From positions 124,001 through 188,000 of the forward strand of contig CAZCTW010000002.1 in NCBI GenBank assembly GCA_964501905.1: DNA of 64,000 nt, in the 5' to 3' direction. This document shows positions 42,302 through 51,222 of the stretch, piece by piece (position 1 is the first letter of the stretch; every line of letters starts with the position of its first letter). The DNA comes from B69-G16 sp964501905. Its GTDB lineage: Archaea > Thermoproteota > Thermoprotei > Thermofilales > B69-G16. The translations under genes and the position numbers were made by a program. The notes under the pieces were generated by a model, which saw only the letters and a list, made by a program, of their open reading frames with translations, was not told the origin of the DNA and did not search any database.

Positions 42302-43594
42302 CTAAAGTTGAAATATTAACTCTGAACCGTTTTCTGGGAAAAAGGCCTGTAGGCCTAGCTCTTCTGTACAGTATTCTTTAAATCTTTCTCCCTCTTCCTC
42401 TCCACTGTGAACTATTACGACTTGGGCGTGATTAGGCAGTTCTCTTACTACTTCACGTAAACCTTTCTTATCGATATGAGAGGAGAAATCGAACCACTCG
42501 ATTCTAGCTTTTACTTGGCCTAAACCTTTTTTAGTTAAGAAAACTCCCTCTTCAACTACTCTACGCGCCGGAGTATCCTCTATTAGGTAGCTTACGAAGA
42601 AAACCGCATGCTTAGGGTCTCCCATTATTTTCTCCATGTAGAAAACCGATGCTCCTCCTTTGAGCATGCCGGCAGGAGAGATAATTATGCTCGGTTTCTT
42701 TAACGCCTTTTTACGCACGCGCCACCCGGTCACTATTTTCACTTTTTCGTAGGCTTTTTCGTAAAGTTTAGGGTTTTTTAGAAGATCTTTATAGTATAAT
42801 AACAGGTCCGCCACGACTCTCGCCATCCCATCTAGGTAAATCGGGTACTCTATGCCAGCTTCAGCTAAAATACACATGATCTCCTGCGCGCGTCCTACGG
42901 AAAAAGCCGGTATTAAGACGCTGCCCCCGTTTTCCAATACCTCCTTTATTTTTTCAACAAATATCTTCTCTATTTTTCCCCTGGGAGGATGGTTAAAAGA
43001 GGCATAAGTAGCCTCCGTTATCAAAATATCCACGTCCTTAACTATGTTTTTATCAAAACCCGGTAAGAGGTAGGTCTCGGCGGTATTATAGTCGCCCGTG
43101 TAGAGGACTGTAAAGTCGTCGAGCTTTACTTTAAACATACAGCTACCGGGTATGTGCCCCGATTTTACAATTTCTACTTCGCAATTTCCCACCGATATTT
43201 TATCGCCGTATTTCACGATTTTCGAGTAACGAGACATATTTTTCAACTCTATGGCTTCGTAAGGGACGTAAGCCTTGGAGATCTTTAAGAAATCCATGAT
43301 TAGTATGTGGGAGAGTTCGAGAGTAAGCGCCGTGGTGTACAAAGGCTTCGTCTCGCTGATATAGAGTAGCGGCACGGCGCCCGAATGATCCAAATGGGCG
43401 TGGGTAAGCAATATCCCGTCTAACTCTTTAGGAGCTACATGGAGGGGGAAGCTGGGTTCCTCCTCCCCCAGTGCAATTCCATAATCTAGTAATAGTTTCG
43501 TATTTTTATACTCGAGCAGTATACCTGAGCGACCTACTTCTCTCCCAGAGCCCAGTATCTTCAATTTTACGCCCTGCTTCTTTTTCTTAAACAT
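42302..43594 (-). CDS. aCPSF2 beta-CASP ribonuclease
   Basis: A 430-residue metallo-beta-lactamase/beta-CASP nuclease. Metal-binding motifs HAHLDHSGAV, IPGSCMFK (His in GHIPGSC), YTGDYN, and later VHSGEEEGE-type motif C are present. It lacks N-terminal KH domains, so it is the aCPSF2 type rather than aCPSF1. These enzymes cleave or trim RNA 3' ends and 5' ends in archaea. It sits between tiaS and the SWIM gene on one transcript with 12-16-base gaps. Confidence 0.88.
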   Translation of the reverse strand: MFKKKKQGVKLKILGSGREVGRSGILLEYKNTKLLLDYGIALGEEEPSFPLHVAPKELDGILLTHAHLDHSGAVPLLYISETKPLYTTALTLELSHILIMDFLKISKAYVPYEAIELKNMSRYSKIVKYGDKISVGNCEVEIVKSGHIPGSCMFKVKLDDFTVLYTGDYNTAETYLLPGFDKNIVKDVDILITEATYASFNHPPRGKIEKIFVEKIKEVLENGGSVLIPAFSVGRAQEIMCILAEAGIEYPIYLDGMARVVADLLLYYKDLLKNPKLYEKAYEKVKIVTGWRVRKKALKKPSIIISPAGMLKGGASVFYMEKIMGDPKHAVFFVSYLIEDTPARRVVEEGVFLTKKGLGQVKARIEWFDFSSHIDKKGLREVVRELPNHAQVVIVHSGEEEGERFKEYCTEELGLQAFFPENGSELIFQL

Positions 43595-43610
43595 CGCACT
43601 TCACCGAAAA

Positions 43611-44936
43611 CTAAGGAAAATGCCAAGTATCAATTAAACACCCCACATCTATATTTTCTATCCCTAATAGCCTACGCGGTTTTGTCAAGTGTCTGTAAGC
43701 TAGTGGGGAAGGCAGGTAAAGTCCAGGCTCTAAGATTCTAGCTTCCAAGATAACCTCCTTTTCTAACTTTTTTGCCTTAAAGCGGCACTTGGGGCATTTA
43801 TAACCTTTACCCTTTCCAGCTGACTTCATCCGGGTGCCGCATCTCGGGCAGCGGGGGTTTAACTCCTTTCTAATTTTTACGGTTTCTACAACCCTTAGGA
43901 CCTCGGCATTTAGCGTTAGGCCGTGTTTACTGCTAGCTGGCCTCACCCCTCCTCCCACTTCAACTCTATCTCCGGGCTTTAGGAGCCTCGCGGTTTTATT
44001 GAGGAAACCGGTTTCTTTGTAGAATATACAGTCTATTTCGCCGCTATCATCTCTAATTCTTACCTTCACGTGCCCCCTCCTCAGTATCGTAGGAGGAGAA
44101 GAGATAACCCCGGAGATCGTGCAGGAGTCATAAGGCCTTAAACACGCTATTTTCGCAGTTTTTCTCAGGTGAACTCCTGTCCCCTGATTTGTTTTATATA
44201 TAATCCATCTTTCAACCCCGCTACACTTTTTCAACAAAATCTTCCGTATTTCAGATAGGATCAAGGGGCTTACCCCTCTAATGCCTAAAAGGACGGGGTC
44301 TGGACCATGAGGAACAACTAATAACCTCCCGCTGGAGAAGTCTATATTGGCGAAAACATAGTCTCTGTAGGCTCTATCGATCTTCAGTATCTCATTCTTA
44401 TCTACTATTCTCTCGCCCCGTTCAAGGGGGTTTCTATAGATTATTAATTCGAACGTGTACTCCCTTAAAGGTATAGCCCCTATAGCGGCTAGAGCTCCTA
44501 TAAGCCCTCTTTTACCGCTTCTCAAAACGCAGTATTCCACTCCCAGTTTTTCGGCTAGCCTTTTCGCATAGCTTAATGTAACGGTGCTCGTTAAGGCTTT
44601 CTCGTAGAATTCCCTAAGCCTACCGCTCGTACTCCGAGAGAAAACTACAACGGGCTCGGGTTTACGCCTACCCGGTATAAGCGATGAACTTATAATCTCC
44701 ACTACGAGTTCTTTTAAATCCTCATAGTAGTAATCCGGTATATCCAGATAAAGGGCAACTGCACCATTTCCTCTAGTTTTCAAGGGAATATTCGGATTTA
44801 GTCGGATTAAAAACGGGTAGTCTAGAAAAATAACGTCGTCAATTTTATCGAGCGCCTCAACCAAGAGCGCGCCTGCGTAGGTGGTACACATGCCATAGGG
44901 CGAGTCGACATCGTCGAAGCCAATTAGCACTCGCAT
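43611..44936 (-). CDS. tiaS: tRNA(Ile2) 2-agmatinylcytidine synthetase TiaS
   Basis: A 441-residue enzyme that modifies C34 of the CAU-anticodon tRNA-Ile2 with agmatine and ATP. Start motif GFDDVDSPYGMCTTY, then LKTRGNGAVALYL, an OB-fold near residue 290 and a zinc ribbon CPRCGTRMKSAGKGK with CPKCRF at residues 355-380. The stop is 16 bases before aCPSF2, and the start adjoins the end of the RAM-domain gene. Confidence 0.94.
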   Translation of the reverse strand: MRVLIGFDDVDSPYGMCTTYAGALLVEALDKIDDVIFLDYPFLIRLNPNIPLKTRGNGAVALYLDIPDYYYEDLKELVVEIISSSLIPGRRKPEPVVVFSRSTSGRLREFYEKALTSTVTLSYAKRLAEKLGVEYCVLRSGKRGLIGALAAIGAIPLREYTFELIIYRNPLERGERIVDKNEILKIDRAYRDYVFANIDFSSGRLLVVPHGPDPVLLGIRGVSPLILSEIRKILLKKCSGVERWIIYKTNQGTGVHLRKTAKIACLRPYDSCTISGVISSPPTILRRGHVKVRIRDDSGEIDCIFYKETGFLNKTARLLKPGDRVEVGGGVRPASSKHGLTLNAEVLRVVETVKIRKELNPRCPRCGTRMKSAGKGKGYKCPKCRFKAKKLEKEVILEARILEPGLYLPSPLAYRHLTKPRRLLGIENIDVGCLIDTWHFP

Positions 44937-45179
44937 TTACTTCGAGAATCCCTCCACTACGATCATCGTTAACGTAGATCTAACTTTTCCAAATCTCCTA
45001 ATGCGCGATGTTATGATATCGCGGAGCTGGTCTATCTCCTCAACCGCTATTTTCACTACTATGTCGTAAACTCCGTAGACTATGTAAGCCTCCATAACCT
45101 CTGGTATCGTCTTTAAATGTTCGAGAACTTCTTTTTCAGCTCCTATCTCGGTGCTTATAAGGACGTAAGCTAGTTTCAA
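44937..45179 (-). CDS. Lrp/AsnC ligand-binding (RAM) domain protein
   Basis: A stand-alone 80-residue RAM domain without helix-turn-helix: LAYVLISTEIGAEKEVLEHL, VYGVYDIVVKI and a final strand. Such small proteins bind amino acids and may regulate Lrp family proteins. I choose the TTG at 45,179, preceded by ggtggtggc, over more distant Met codons which add a hydrophobic, non-homologous piece. It directly precedes tiaS with abutting codons. Confidence 0.8.
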   Translation of the reverse strand: MKLAYVLISTEIGAEKEVLEHLKTIPEVMEAYIVYGVYDIVVKIAVEEIDQLRDIITSRIRRFGKVRSTLTMIVVEGFSK

Positions 45180-45242
45180 GCCACCACCAACAGTAAATAA
45201 CATCACCATAAAAATAAATCTTAGCACCAGATAAAAGGGTCA

Positions 45243-45578
45243 GCCGGCGGTAACCCACCTTCTGTTCTAGGCGGGATCAGTCTAGGAGCCCACCCGAGCC
45301 TCCCCATGGAGCTCATCGACTCTGTTTGGCTCTATCCCGCGGGGCGGCCGTTCCATCCGCTCCCATACCCTCGTCGACGGGTTAGCTCCCGTTCCGTTGC
45401 CGGAACGGTTCTCGGCCTACGCCTCAACCGCCTCATCCTCACGGGGATATGGGGGGTCTCGTTTCTGGTCCGTTGCCTGGGGTTTCCCCCAGCGCCTCAC
45501 GGCGCCGCGGGTCCATGGAAGTGGTGGAGTTTCCTCAGGCTACCCGTCGCCGAGGTAGCCCGACGCCCGCCCGCCGGC
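45243..45578 (-). ncRNA. rnpB: RNase P RNA
   Basis: A GC-rich non-coding block of 336 bases. On the minus strand the ends pair (P1: GCCGGCGG at the 5' end with CCGCCGGC at the 3' end). Conserved regions of the P4 core are readable: CTGAGGAAACTCC (CR-I) near the 5' end, GGACCAGAAACG in the middle, and GAACAGAAGGTGGG (CR-V) near the 3' end. This is the ribozyme that cuts pre-tRNA leaders with Rnp proteins. Exact termini may differ by several bases. An apparent open frame on the other strand here is not a gene. Confidence 0.9.
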
Positions 45579-45657
45579 TAACCCCGATTATAATAATCGT
45601 TGAGGGTTCTTAAATCTATCCTAGGGTGTGTGAGAAATCTTTTAAGAGGCTAGGGAA

Positions 45658-45770
45658 TGCGGGGGCCGGGATTCGAACCCGGGCAGGCCTTCGCCAACGG
45701 ATTTCGTATCTCGGCCCTAATGCTCGAGATCTTAAGTCCGCCCCCTTTGACCCGGCTCGGGCACCCCCGC
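45658..45770 (-). tRNA. tRNA-Leu(TAA) with intron
   Basis: A class II tRNA with acceptor GCGGGGG/CCCCCGC and A73, T arm CCGGG-TTCGAAT-CCCGG and the long variable arm. Anticodon TAA follows CT in the anticodon loop. Comparison with the intron-free tRNA-Leu(CAA) at 50.3 kb shows a 28-base insert at the 37/38 site (45,703-45,730), with inner helix TCTCG/CGAGA and a central helix with one mismatch. The mature length is 85 bases. It starts 72 bases from ppsA. Confidence 0.9.
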
Positions 45771-45842
45771 GCCAAAATTACTATAATCTTCTATCTATTT
45801 AAGTTTTTATAGAGAGAAATAGAGGAGTGTTTAAGAGTAGTG

Positions 45843-48332
45843 TTAATACTCTTCTTCGTAGTAGCCCTCGAATACTCCAGGGCCTCTCCTCGGTTTTCTC
45901 CTCCTTCTTATTTTAGGCGGCCATCCAAGATCCTCGTCTTCGTGCACTATACCTAGTAGCTTCTCCATAGAGATACGGCGTTCAACCGCTGCCACCAGCT
46001 CTCTAGTGCGGACTACTACGTCCGGGTTGACGGATACGCTGTCAATACCGTGTCTAACTAGGAACTCCGTAAACTCGGGATATACTGAGGGGGCTTGGCC
46101 GCAGATGGAGACCGTACGGTAACCGTAAGGCGAGTTGTGGGCTTTTTCTATGAGCATAGCTATTGCAGTTCTTACTGCGGGGTCTCTTTCGTCGAAGTAG
46201 CGGGGATCTATCTTGGGGAGTATGGCGCTGTCCCTGTCAGTTCCGAGGGTTAACTGAGTTAGGTCGTTGCTTCCTATACTGAAACCGTCGAAGTATCTGG
46301 AGAACTCCTCGGCTAGGAATATCACGCTGGGAACTTCGGCCATAGCCCATACTTTGAAGTCTCTCCCGCTTTCAAGTCCCTCCTGTTTTAGCAAGTTTAC
46401 GAATTTTTCGGCTTCCCACAGCGTTCTCACGAAAGGCGCCATCACCCAGACGTTGGTTAGTCCCATTTCGTCTCTTACCTTCTTTATAGCTTCTATTTCT
46501 AGGAGGAATGCCTTCTCGTACTGGGGGCTTATGTACCTAGAGACTCCTCTCCACCCTAGCATTGGGTTGTCTTCGTGAGGCTCGTACTTCTCTCCTCCCT
46601 TCAACTGTCTATACTCGTTGGTCTTAAAGTCGCTGAACCTTACTACTATAGGCCGCGGGTATATTTCGCGGGCTACCATGGCTATTCCTTCCGCCATCTT
46701 GTTGACTAGTACGTCTCCTCTACCAGTTTCTAGCAGGTAGAGCGGGTGTTCGCCGACGTAACTGGCCATTATGAACTCTACCCTCATGAGGCCTATACCG
46801 TCGAAGGGTAGGTTCTTATAGTCTCTAATCTTCTCGGGTACTCCCAGGTTCATGTATATCTTAGTTCCAGTGATCGGCTTTATCACAAGCTCGGCTACTA
46901 CGGCTTTGGCCTCAGCTCTTTCTTCTTCCTCTTTTAGGAGTTCCTCTACCTTGCCTTCATATACTACTCCGGATTTAGCGTCTACGGTGTAGTCTTTACC
47001 GGTTATCATTTTCTGAGTAGCGTCTCTCGTGCCAACTATAGCTGGAATTCCCAATTCCCTGCTTACTATAGCGGCGTGCGCGGTCATTCCGCCTTCGTCA
47101 GTTACTATCGCGGACGCCATTTTCATGTAGGGCACCCAGTCTGGGTCAGTCATTTTAGTCACCAGGATATCGCCCTTCTTCATCAACTTCTTCGCGTCTT
47201 CGAGGGATAGACAGATTTTGGCTACTCCATAGGCTATGCCGGGGCTAGCGGCTAGACCCCTAGTAACTATCCTAGCCTCGGATACACTCTCCGCCCTAGC
47301 TTCTTCGGGCTTGGCCTCTTTAAGAGACCAGACAGTTTCAGGCCTCGCCTGGACTATAAAGACGCTCTCCGGGAACGGCAGATCTCTGTCCACAGCGAAC
47401 TCTATGTCCATAGGCATGCCGTAATGCTTCTCTATCAACACGGCTAATTCAGCGAGCCTCCTAACCTCATCTCTGGTTAGGCACGGCACCTTCCTCCTTT
47501 CAGGCGGAACTTCAGCGTGTATGGTTTTGCCTGTAACTGGATCTCGGATATACTCTACAGTTTTCTCCACGACTCTTTCTTGAATAACTTCTAGAGTATT
47601 CTTGTCTACTACCCATTCGTCGGGCGTTACGGCTCCGCTTACTACAGCCTCTCCTAAGCCCCAGTTAGCCTCTATCAAGATTTTGTCCTTCTCTCCAGTA
47701 ACGGGGTGTATTGTGAACATGACGCCAGCGGCTTTAGAGTTGACCATTTTCTGTACTGCAACGCTTATTAGCACTTTTTCATGTTCAAACCCTTTCTGTT
47801 CTCTATAGAATATAGCTCTGGGAGTGAATAGGCTGCTCCAGCATTTTTGAACTTTCTCTACAACCTCGTCTTCTCCTCTCACGTTTAGGTAGGTTTCCTG
47901 TTGGCCAGCAAAACTGGCGCCGGGCAAATCCTCAGCAGTTGCGCTACTCCTTACCGCTACGTACTCCTCAATCTTGCCTACACGTTTGGAGAGCTCCCTA
48001 TAGGATATCCTTATGGCTTCTTCGATATCCTTGGGCATGGGGGTTTTTTCTATTAACTCTCTGATACGCCTGCTAGCCTCCATGTAGTCTTCAGGCTTAG
48101 CCGCTGTAGGCGGAACCTCTTCTTTCAGTATTCTATAAATTTCGTCTTTAATTCCCGTCTCCTCTATGAAACGCTTGTAGGCATAAGCCGTAACGGCAAA
48201 GCCAGGAGGCACTGGAATCCCGGCCCTTAACATTTCGCCTAGGTTTGCGTTTTTGCCTCCGACTAGCGGGACGTCATCCTTGGTTAATTCTTCGAACCAG
48301 AGTATTATTTTCTTAGATTTATCTTCCGACAC
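45843..48332 (-). CDS. ppsA: Phosphoenolpyruvate synthase
   Basis: An 829-residue enzyme that makes PEP from pyruvate and ATP for gluconeogenesis. The nucleotide-binding N-domain (VPLVGGKNANLGEMLRAG), the phosphohistidine segment GGMTAHAAIVSRE and the C-terminal PEP-binding barrel (GSNDLTQLTLGTDRD and SICGQAPS) are all in place. The tail is rich in Arg. Together with the FBP aldolase/phosphatase it supports a gluconeogenic direction. Its promoter region shares the gap with aIF1A. Confidence 0.97.
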   Translation of the reverse strand: MSEDKSKKIILWFEELTKDDVPLVGGKNANLGEMLRAGIPVPPGFAVTAYAYKRFIEETGIKDEIYRILKEEVPPTAAKPEDYMEASRRIRELIEKTPMPKDIEEAIRISYRELSKRVGKIEEYVAVRSSATAEDLPGASFAGQQETYLNVRGEDEVVEKVQKCWSSLFTPRAIFYREQKGFEHEKVLISVAVQKMVNSKAAGVMFTIHPVTGEKDKILIEANWGLGEAVVSGAVTPDEWVVDKNTLEVIQERVVEKTVEYIRDPVTGKTIHAEVPPERRKVPCLTRDEVRRLAELAVLIEKHYGMPMDIEFAVDRDLPFPESVFIVQARPETVWSLKEAKPEEARAESVSEARIVTRGLAASPGIAYGVAKICLSLEDAKKLMKKGDILVTKMTDPDWVPYMKMASAIVTDEGGMTAHAAIVSRELGIPAIVGTRDATQKMITGKDYTVDAKSGVVYEGKVEELLKEEEERAEAKAVVAELVIKPITGTKIYMNLGVPEKIRDYKNLPFDGIGLMRVEFIMASYVGEHPLYLLETGRGDVLVNKMAEGIAMVAREIYPRPIVVRFSDFKTNEYRQLKGGEKYEPHEDNPMLGWRGVSRYISPQYEKAFLLEIEAIKKVRDEMGLTNVWVMAPFVRTLWEAEKFVNLLKQEGLESGRDFKVWAMAEVPSVIFLAEEFSRYFDGFSIGSNDLTQLTLGTDRDSAILPKIDPRYFDERDPAVRTAIAMLIEKAHNSPYGYRTVSICGQAPSVYPEFTEFLVRHGIDSVSVNPDVVVRTRELVAAVERRISMEKLLGIVHEDEDLGWPPKIRRRRKPRRGPGVFEGYYEEEY

Positions 48333-48481
48333 TTGGTATCACCTTGCTGTAAAAAGACTGCACGCTTAAAAATTTAGTGCTCCGATTTTTGAAATAATTT
48401 ATGCAGGACGCGTCGAAGTCGGCGATGGACATATAAGGGACGAGGCAATAGCAGATATAAACTGTTTTTCGATGTGAGAAC

Positions 48482-48805
48482 GTGCCCAAGAAAAAGAAAA
48501 GAACCGAGGAGGAAGAAAAAGAAATACCCCTGCCTGGGGGGGATTTAGTACTAGGCGTTATAGAGCAGTTGCTCGGATATGATAGAGTTAGAGTTAGGTG
48601 CGCGGACGGCTACACTCGATTGTGCAGAATACCCGGCAAGATGAAGAAGAGAGTTTGGATGAGAGTAGGTGACGTCGTGCTTGTAGCTCCCTGGGATTTC
48701 CAGAGAGATAAGAGGGGGGATGTGGTATATAGGTATACGAGCACGGAAATTCAGAGATTAACGAGAGCCGGATTGCTAAAGGAGCTAGAAGAACTACTCG
48801 AATAA
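48482..48805 (+). CDS. Translation initiation factor aIF1A
   Basis: A 107-residue OB-fold factor; start codon GTG. Marks are the basic N-terminus (PKKKKRTEEEE), LGVIEQLLGYDRVRVRCADG and GKMKKRVWMRVGDVVLV. It binds the ribosomal A site and promotes scanning/subunit joining together with aIF1. A TATA-like ACATATAAG lies 50 bases upstream. Divergent from ppsA. Confidence 0.95.
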   Translation: MPKKKKRTEEEEKEIPLPGGDLVLGVIEQLLGYDRVRVRCADGYTRLCRIPGKMKKRVWMRVGDVVLVAPWDFQRDKRGDVVYRYTSTEIQRLTRAGLLKELEELLE

Positions 48806-48843
48806 GTTTAGCAGATTCAAACCGACAGATAAAGGTAAAACAG

Positions 48844-49635
48844 CTACCTAATCAGATCTTCAAAGAAATCTCTCGGATTGGGGGTTTCAACTCCCAACTT
48901 TCTGAAATACTTAAAAATTGTCTTTATATCTCTAAGTAGGAATTCTCCAGCGTTCGGATGGTCTACGTGGACTGCGGAGCCCCAATCTATTATCACATAC
49001 TCTCCATCTCTGTGCATTATGTTATACTCGGAGAGATCTGCGTGAACTAGCTTAGCGTTCTTATACAGCACTACTATGTAATTCTTAATCACCTCGAAGG
49101 CCCTTTCCGGGTCTATTGGGGGATGATCCTTGATCAGAGGAGCCGGCACACCTCTGAGCCCAGGCGCGTTTATAAACTCCATAACGAGGACGTTCTCCTC
49201 CCTATCTATAGGCTTGGGAACCCTCACTCCGTGCGCGTGGGCTAGCTTAAGATTTCTAAACTCTTTTGAACACCAGATCCTTATTATATGCCGTCTATCC
49301 TTCCTAATGTTCTTAAACCTAGGGTCTCCGTCAATGTACTTTATAATTCCCCGCCTAAATTCAGCCGTCGAGACTAAAAATATCTTTACAGCTAAATCTT
49401 CCCCCTCAGGAGATTCAGCCCAATATACACGCGCTTCCTTTCCGGCGGCGACGACTCCGTACATTTTCTTAATAACTCCTCTATTCATTAAGTTATATAA
49501 CGCCATTAGAGTTTTGGCATCAAATACTTCTTCTACGGTCTCTAGGAGCTCGCTATCTTTTTCCTTGATTAGCTTCGATTTAGCTATTCTCTTATACTCC
49601 AGTCTCTCCAGCTCTTCTTCGAAGTCTTCCCTCAT
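48844..49635 (-). CDS. rio1: RIO-type serine protein kinase Rio1
   Basis: A 263-residue RIO kinase with the flexible nucleotide loop VVAAGKEARVY, AVKIFL (Lys), the loop HADLSEYNIMH with catalytic Asp and Asn, and IIDWGSAV with metal-binding Asp. It serves the maturation of the small ribosomal subunit. I set the start at ATG 49,635 because residues upstream in the longer frame overlap the promoter space and are not conserved. Divergent from the Dim2-like KH gene by 48 bases. Confidence 0.92.
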   Translation of the reverse strand: MREDFEEELERLEYKRIAKSKLIKEKDSELLETVEEVFDAKTLMALYNLMNRGVIKKMYGVVAAGKEARVYWAESPEGEDLAVKIFLVSTAEFRRGIIKYIDGDPRFKNIRKDRRHIIRIWCSKEFRNLKLAHAHGVRVPKPIDREENVLVMEFINAPGLRGVPAPLIKDHPPIDPERAFEVIKNYIVVLYKNAKLVHADLSEYNIMHRDGEYVIIDWGSAVHVDHPNAGEFLLRDIKTIFKYFRKLGVETPNPRDFFEDLIR

Positions 49636-49683
49636 ACTATATATATTGCAGGGATACTTAATAAAGTGAATCGTGGTGACAGC

Positions 49684-50256
49684 ATGGGCATTAAGGGACG
49701 CCTTGTAGTTCCCGTGCCTCAAGAGAGGATAGGCGTTATAATAGGAAAGGGAGGAGCGACACGCAAGCAGATAGAGAAATTATGCAATGTAAAACTTTGG
49801 GTAGATTCCGCCAATAACGAGGTTATAATAATGCCTAGAGATGAGAAAACTACAATTTCAGATATGATGAAGGCTAGGGATGTTTTAAGAGCTATAGCTC
49901 TGGGCTTTAGCCCTGAAGCCGCGCTATCTCTAGCGGATGAAATGGTTATTCTTGAATGTATAGATTTAGGAGAGGTAGCCCGGAACAAGGCGGATTTGAA
50001 GAGAATAAAAGGGAGGATAATAGGGGAGGAGGGGAAAGCTAAGAAAATGATAGAGGAGATGAGCGGTGCAAAACTAGTCATAGGAGAAAAACACGTAGGA
50101 ATAATAGGAGATTATGAACAAGTTAGAATAGCTAGAGAGGCCGTAGAAATGCTCATTAGGGGGCGGCAACACAAGACGGTTTACGATTTTCTGAGGAGGC
50201 AAAGACATGAACTTAAACGTAGACGATTGGAGCTATGGGAGAAATTTACATTTTAA
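49684..50256 (+). CDS. KH-domain RNA-binding protein, Dim2/Pno1 homologue
   Basis: A 190-residue protein with two KH motifs: GVIIGKGGATRKQIE and GRIIGEEGKAKKMIEE (GxxG loops). The C-terminal HKTVYDFLRRQRHELKRRR is highly basic. Homologues (COG1094) bind the 16S rRNA 3' region and help ribosome assembly, together with Rio1, encoded divergently. I prefer the ATG at 49,684, preceded by ggtgac, to the GTG 18 bases upstream. Confidence 0.9.
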   Translation: MGIKGRLVVPVPQERIGVIIGKGGATRKQIEKLCNVKLWVDSANNEVIIMPRDEKTTISDMMKARDVLRAIALGFSPEAALSLADEMVILECIDLGEVARNKADLKRIKGRIIGEEGKAKKMIEEMSGAKLVIGEKHVGIIGDYEQVRIAREAVEMLIRGRQHKTVYDFLRRQRHELKRRRLELWEKFTF

Positions 50257-50301
50257 ATTGGGGAAAACTATAAAATTCCGTAATCCTATTTCTCTAAATA
50301 G

Positions 50302-50386
50302 GCGGGGGTGCCCGAGTCAGGACAAAGGGGGCGGACTCAAGATCCGTTGGCGAAGGCCTGCCCGGGTTCGAATCCCGGCCCCCGCA
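50302..50386 (+). tRNA. tRNA-Leu(CAA)
   Basis: Class II tRNA of 85 bases with acceptor GCGGGGG/CCCCCGC, A73, anticodon CAA in loop CTCAAGA, long variable arm and T arm CCGGG-TTCGAAT-CCCGG. No intron. Its body is almost identical to the Leu(TAA) gene at 45.7 kb, which carries an insert; CCA is not encoded. Confidence 0.95.
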
Positions 50387-50412
50387 TTTTAGGTTTCTAT
50401 AATGGTGGTCTT

Positions 50413-51222
50413 ATGCTGACCTTCGTCGGGTTGGGGCTTTACGACTGTACAGATTTAACTTTGCGAGGCTTAGAGGCGTTAAAAAAGGCGGATAAGGTAT
50501 ACCTAGACACTTACACCAGCGTAGTCCCAGGTTTTTCAATAGAGAAGTTGGAGCGTTTAGTAGACCGAAAGATTACTCCTGTAACTCGTGAAGTTCTGGA
50601 GGGTAATGGGGTCTATAGTATACTCAGAGAGGCTAAGGAGAAAAAAATCGTCATTCTTGTTCCGGGAGATCCCTTTATCGCAACTACGCACATCTCCATA
50701 AGGTTAGAAGCGGAGAACATGGGTATAAAAACCGAGGTTATCCACGCCTCTTCCATAGTTTCCAGTGCTGTCAGCGAGGCTGGGTTACAAGTTTATAAAT
50801 TTGGAAAAGTGGTTACTTTAGTCTACCCTGATCCCGAGGTAGGTTTTTACCCTATATCTTCTTATGAAGTTCTAAGAGATAACTTTAACCGTAAACTTCA
50901 TACGCTCTTCCTCCTTGATTTGAAAGAGGACAGAAAAATGACTATAAGAGATGCAGTTAACGTGCTTTACCTTTTAGAGGAAAAAGTGGGTGGCGGGCTT
51001 ATTTCCTCTGAAACTCTGGGAATAGGTTTAGCCCGTGTTGGAAGCCCGGACGCTGTGATTAAAGCCGGAGCTTTAGAAGATTTAGAGAAATATGATTTCG
51101 GTCTCCCTCCGCATACTTTAATTATTCCTGGTTCACTACACCCGATGGAGGCTGAAGCCTTAGTTTTACTATGCGGCGCGGATAAGGGGTTGGTTGAGAA
51201 ATGGATGAAAAGAACAAAGTGA
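50413..51222 (+). CDS. dphB: Diphthine synthase
   Basis: A 269-residue SAM-dependent enzyme that methylates the intermediate of diphthamide on aEF2. The start MLTFVGLGLYDCTDLTLRG, the GDPFIATTHI loop, VIHASSIVSSAVSEAGLQ and FGKVVTLVYPDP are typical. The long open frame begins inside the upstream tRNA gene; the true start is the ATG at 50,413. Ends 22 bases inside the next gene. Confidence 0.95.
   Translation: MLTFVGLGLYDCTDLTLRGLEALKKADKVYLDTYTSVVPGFSIEKLERLVDRKITPVTREVLEGNGVYSILREAKEKKIVILVPGDPFIATTHISIRLEAENMGIKTEVIHASSIVSSAVSEAGLQVYKFGKVVTLVYPDPEVGFYPISSYEVLRDNFNRKLHTLFLLDLKEDRKMTIRDAVNVLYLLEEKVGGGLISSETLGIGLARVGSPDAVIKAGALEDLEKYDFGLPPHTLIIPGSLHPMEAEALVLLCGADKGLVEKWMKRTK

Noticed and set aside
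45306..45581. Open frame of 91 codons on the + strand
   Set aside because: It lies inside the RNase P RNA gene; its composition follows RNA helices and no protein family fits.
50308..50412. N-terminal extension of the diphthine synthase frame
   Set aside because: The extra residues are translated from tRNA-Leu(CAA); the family start is the ATG at 50,413.
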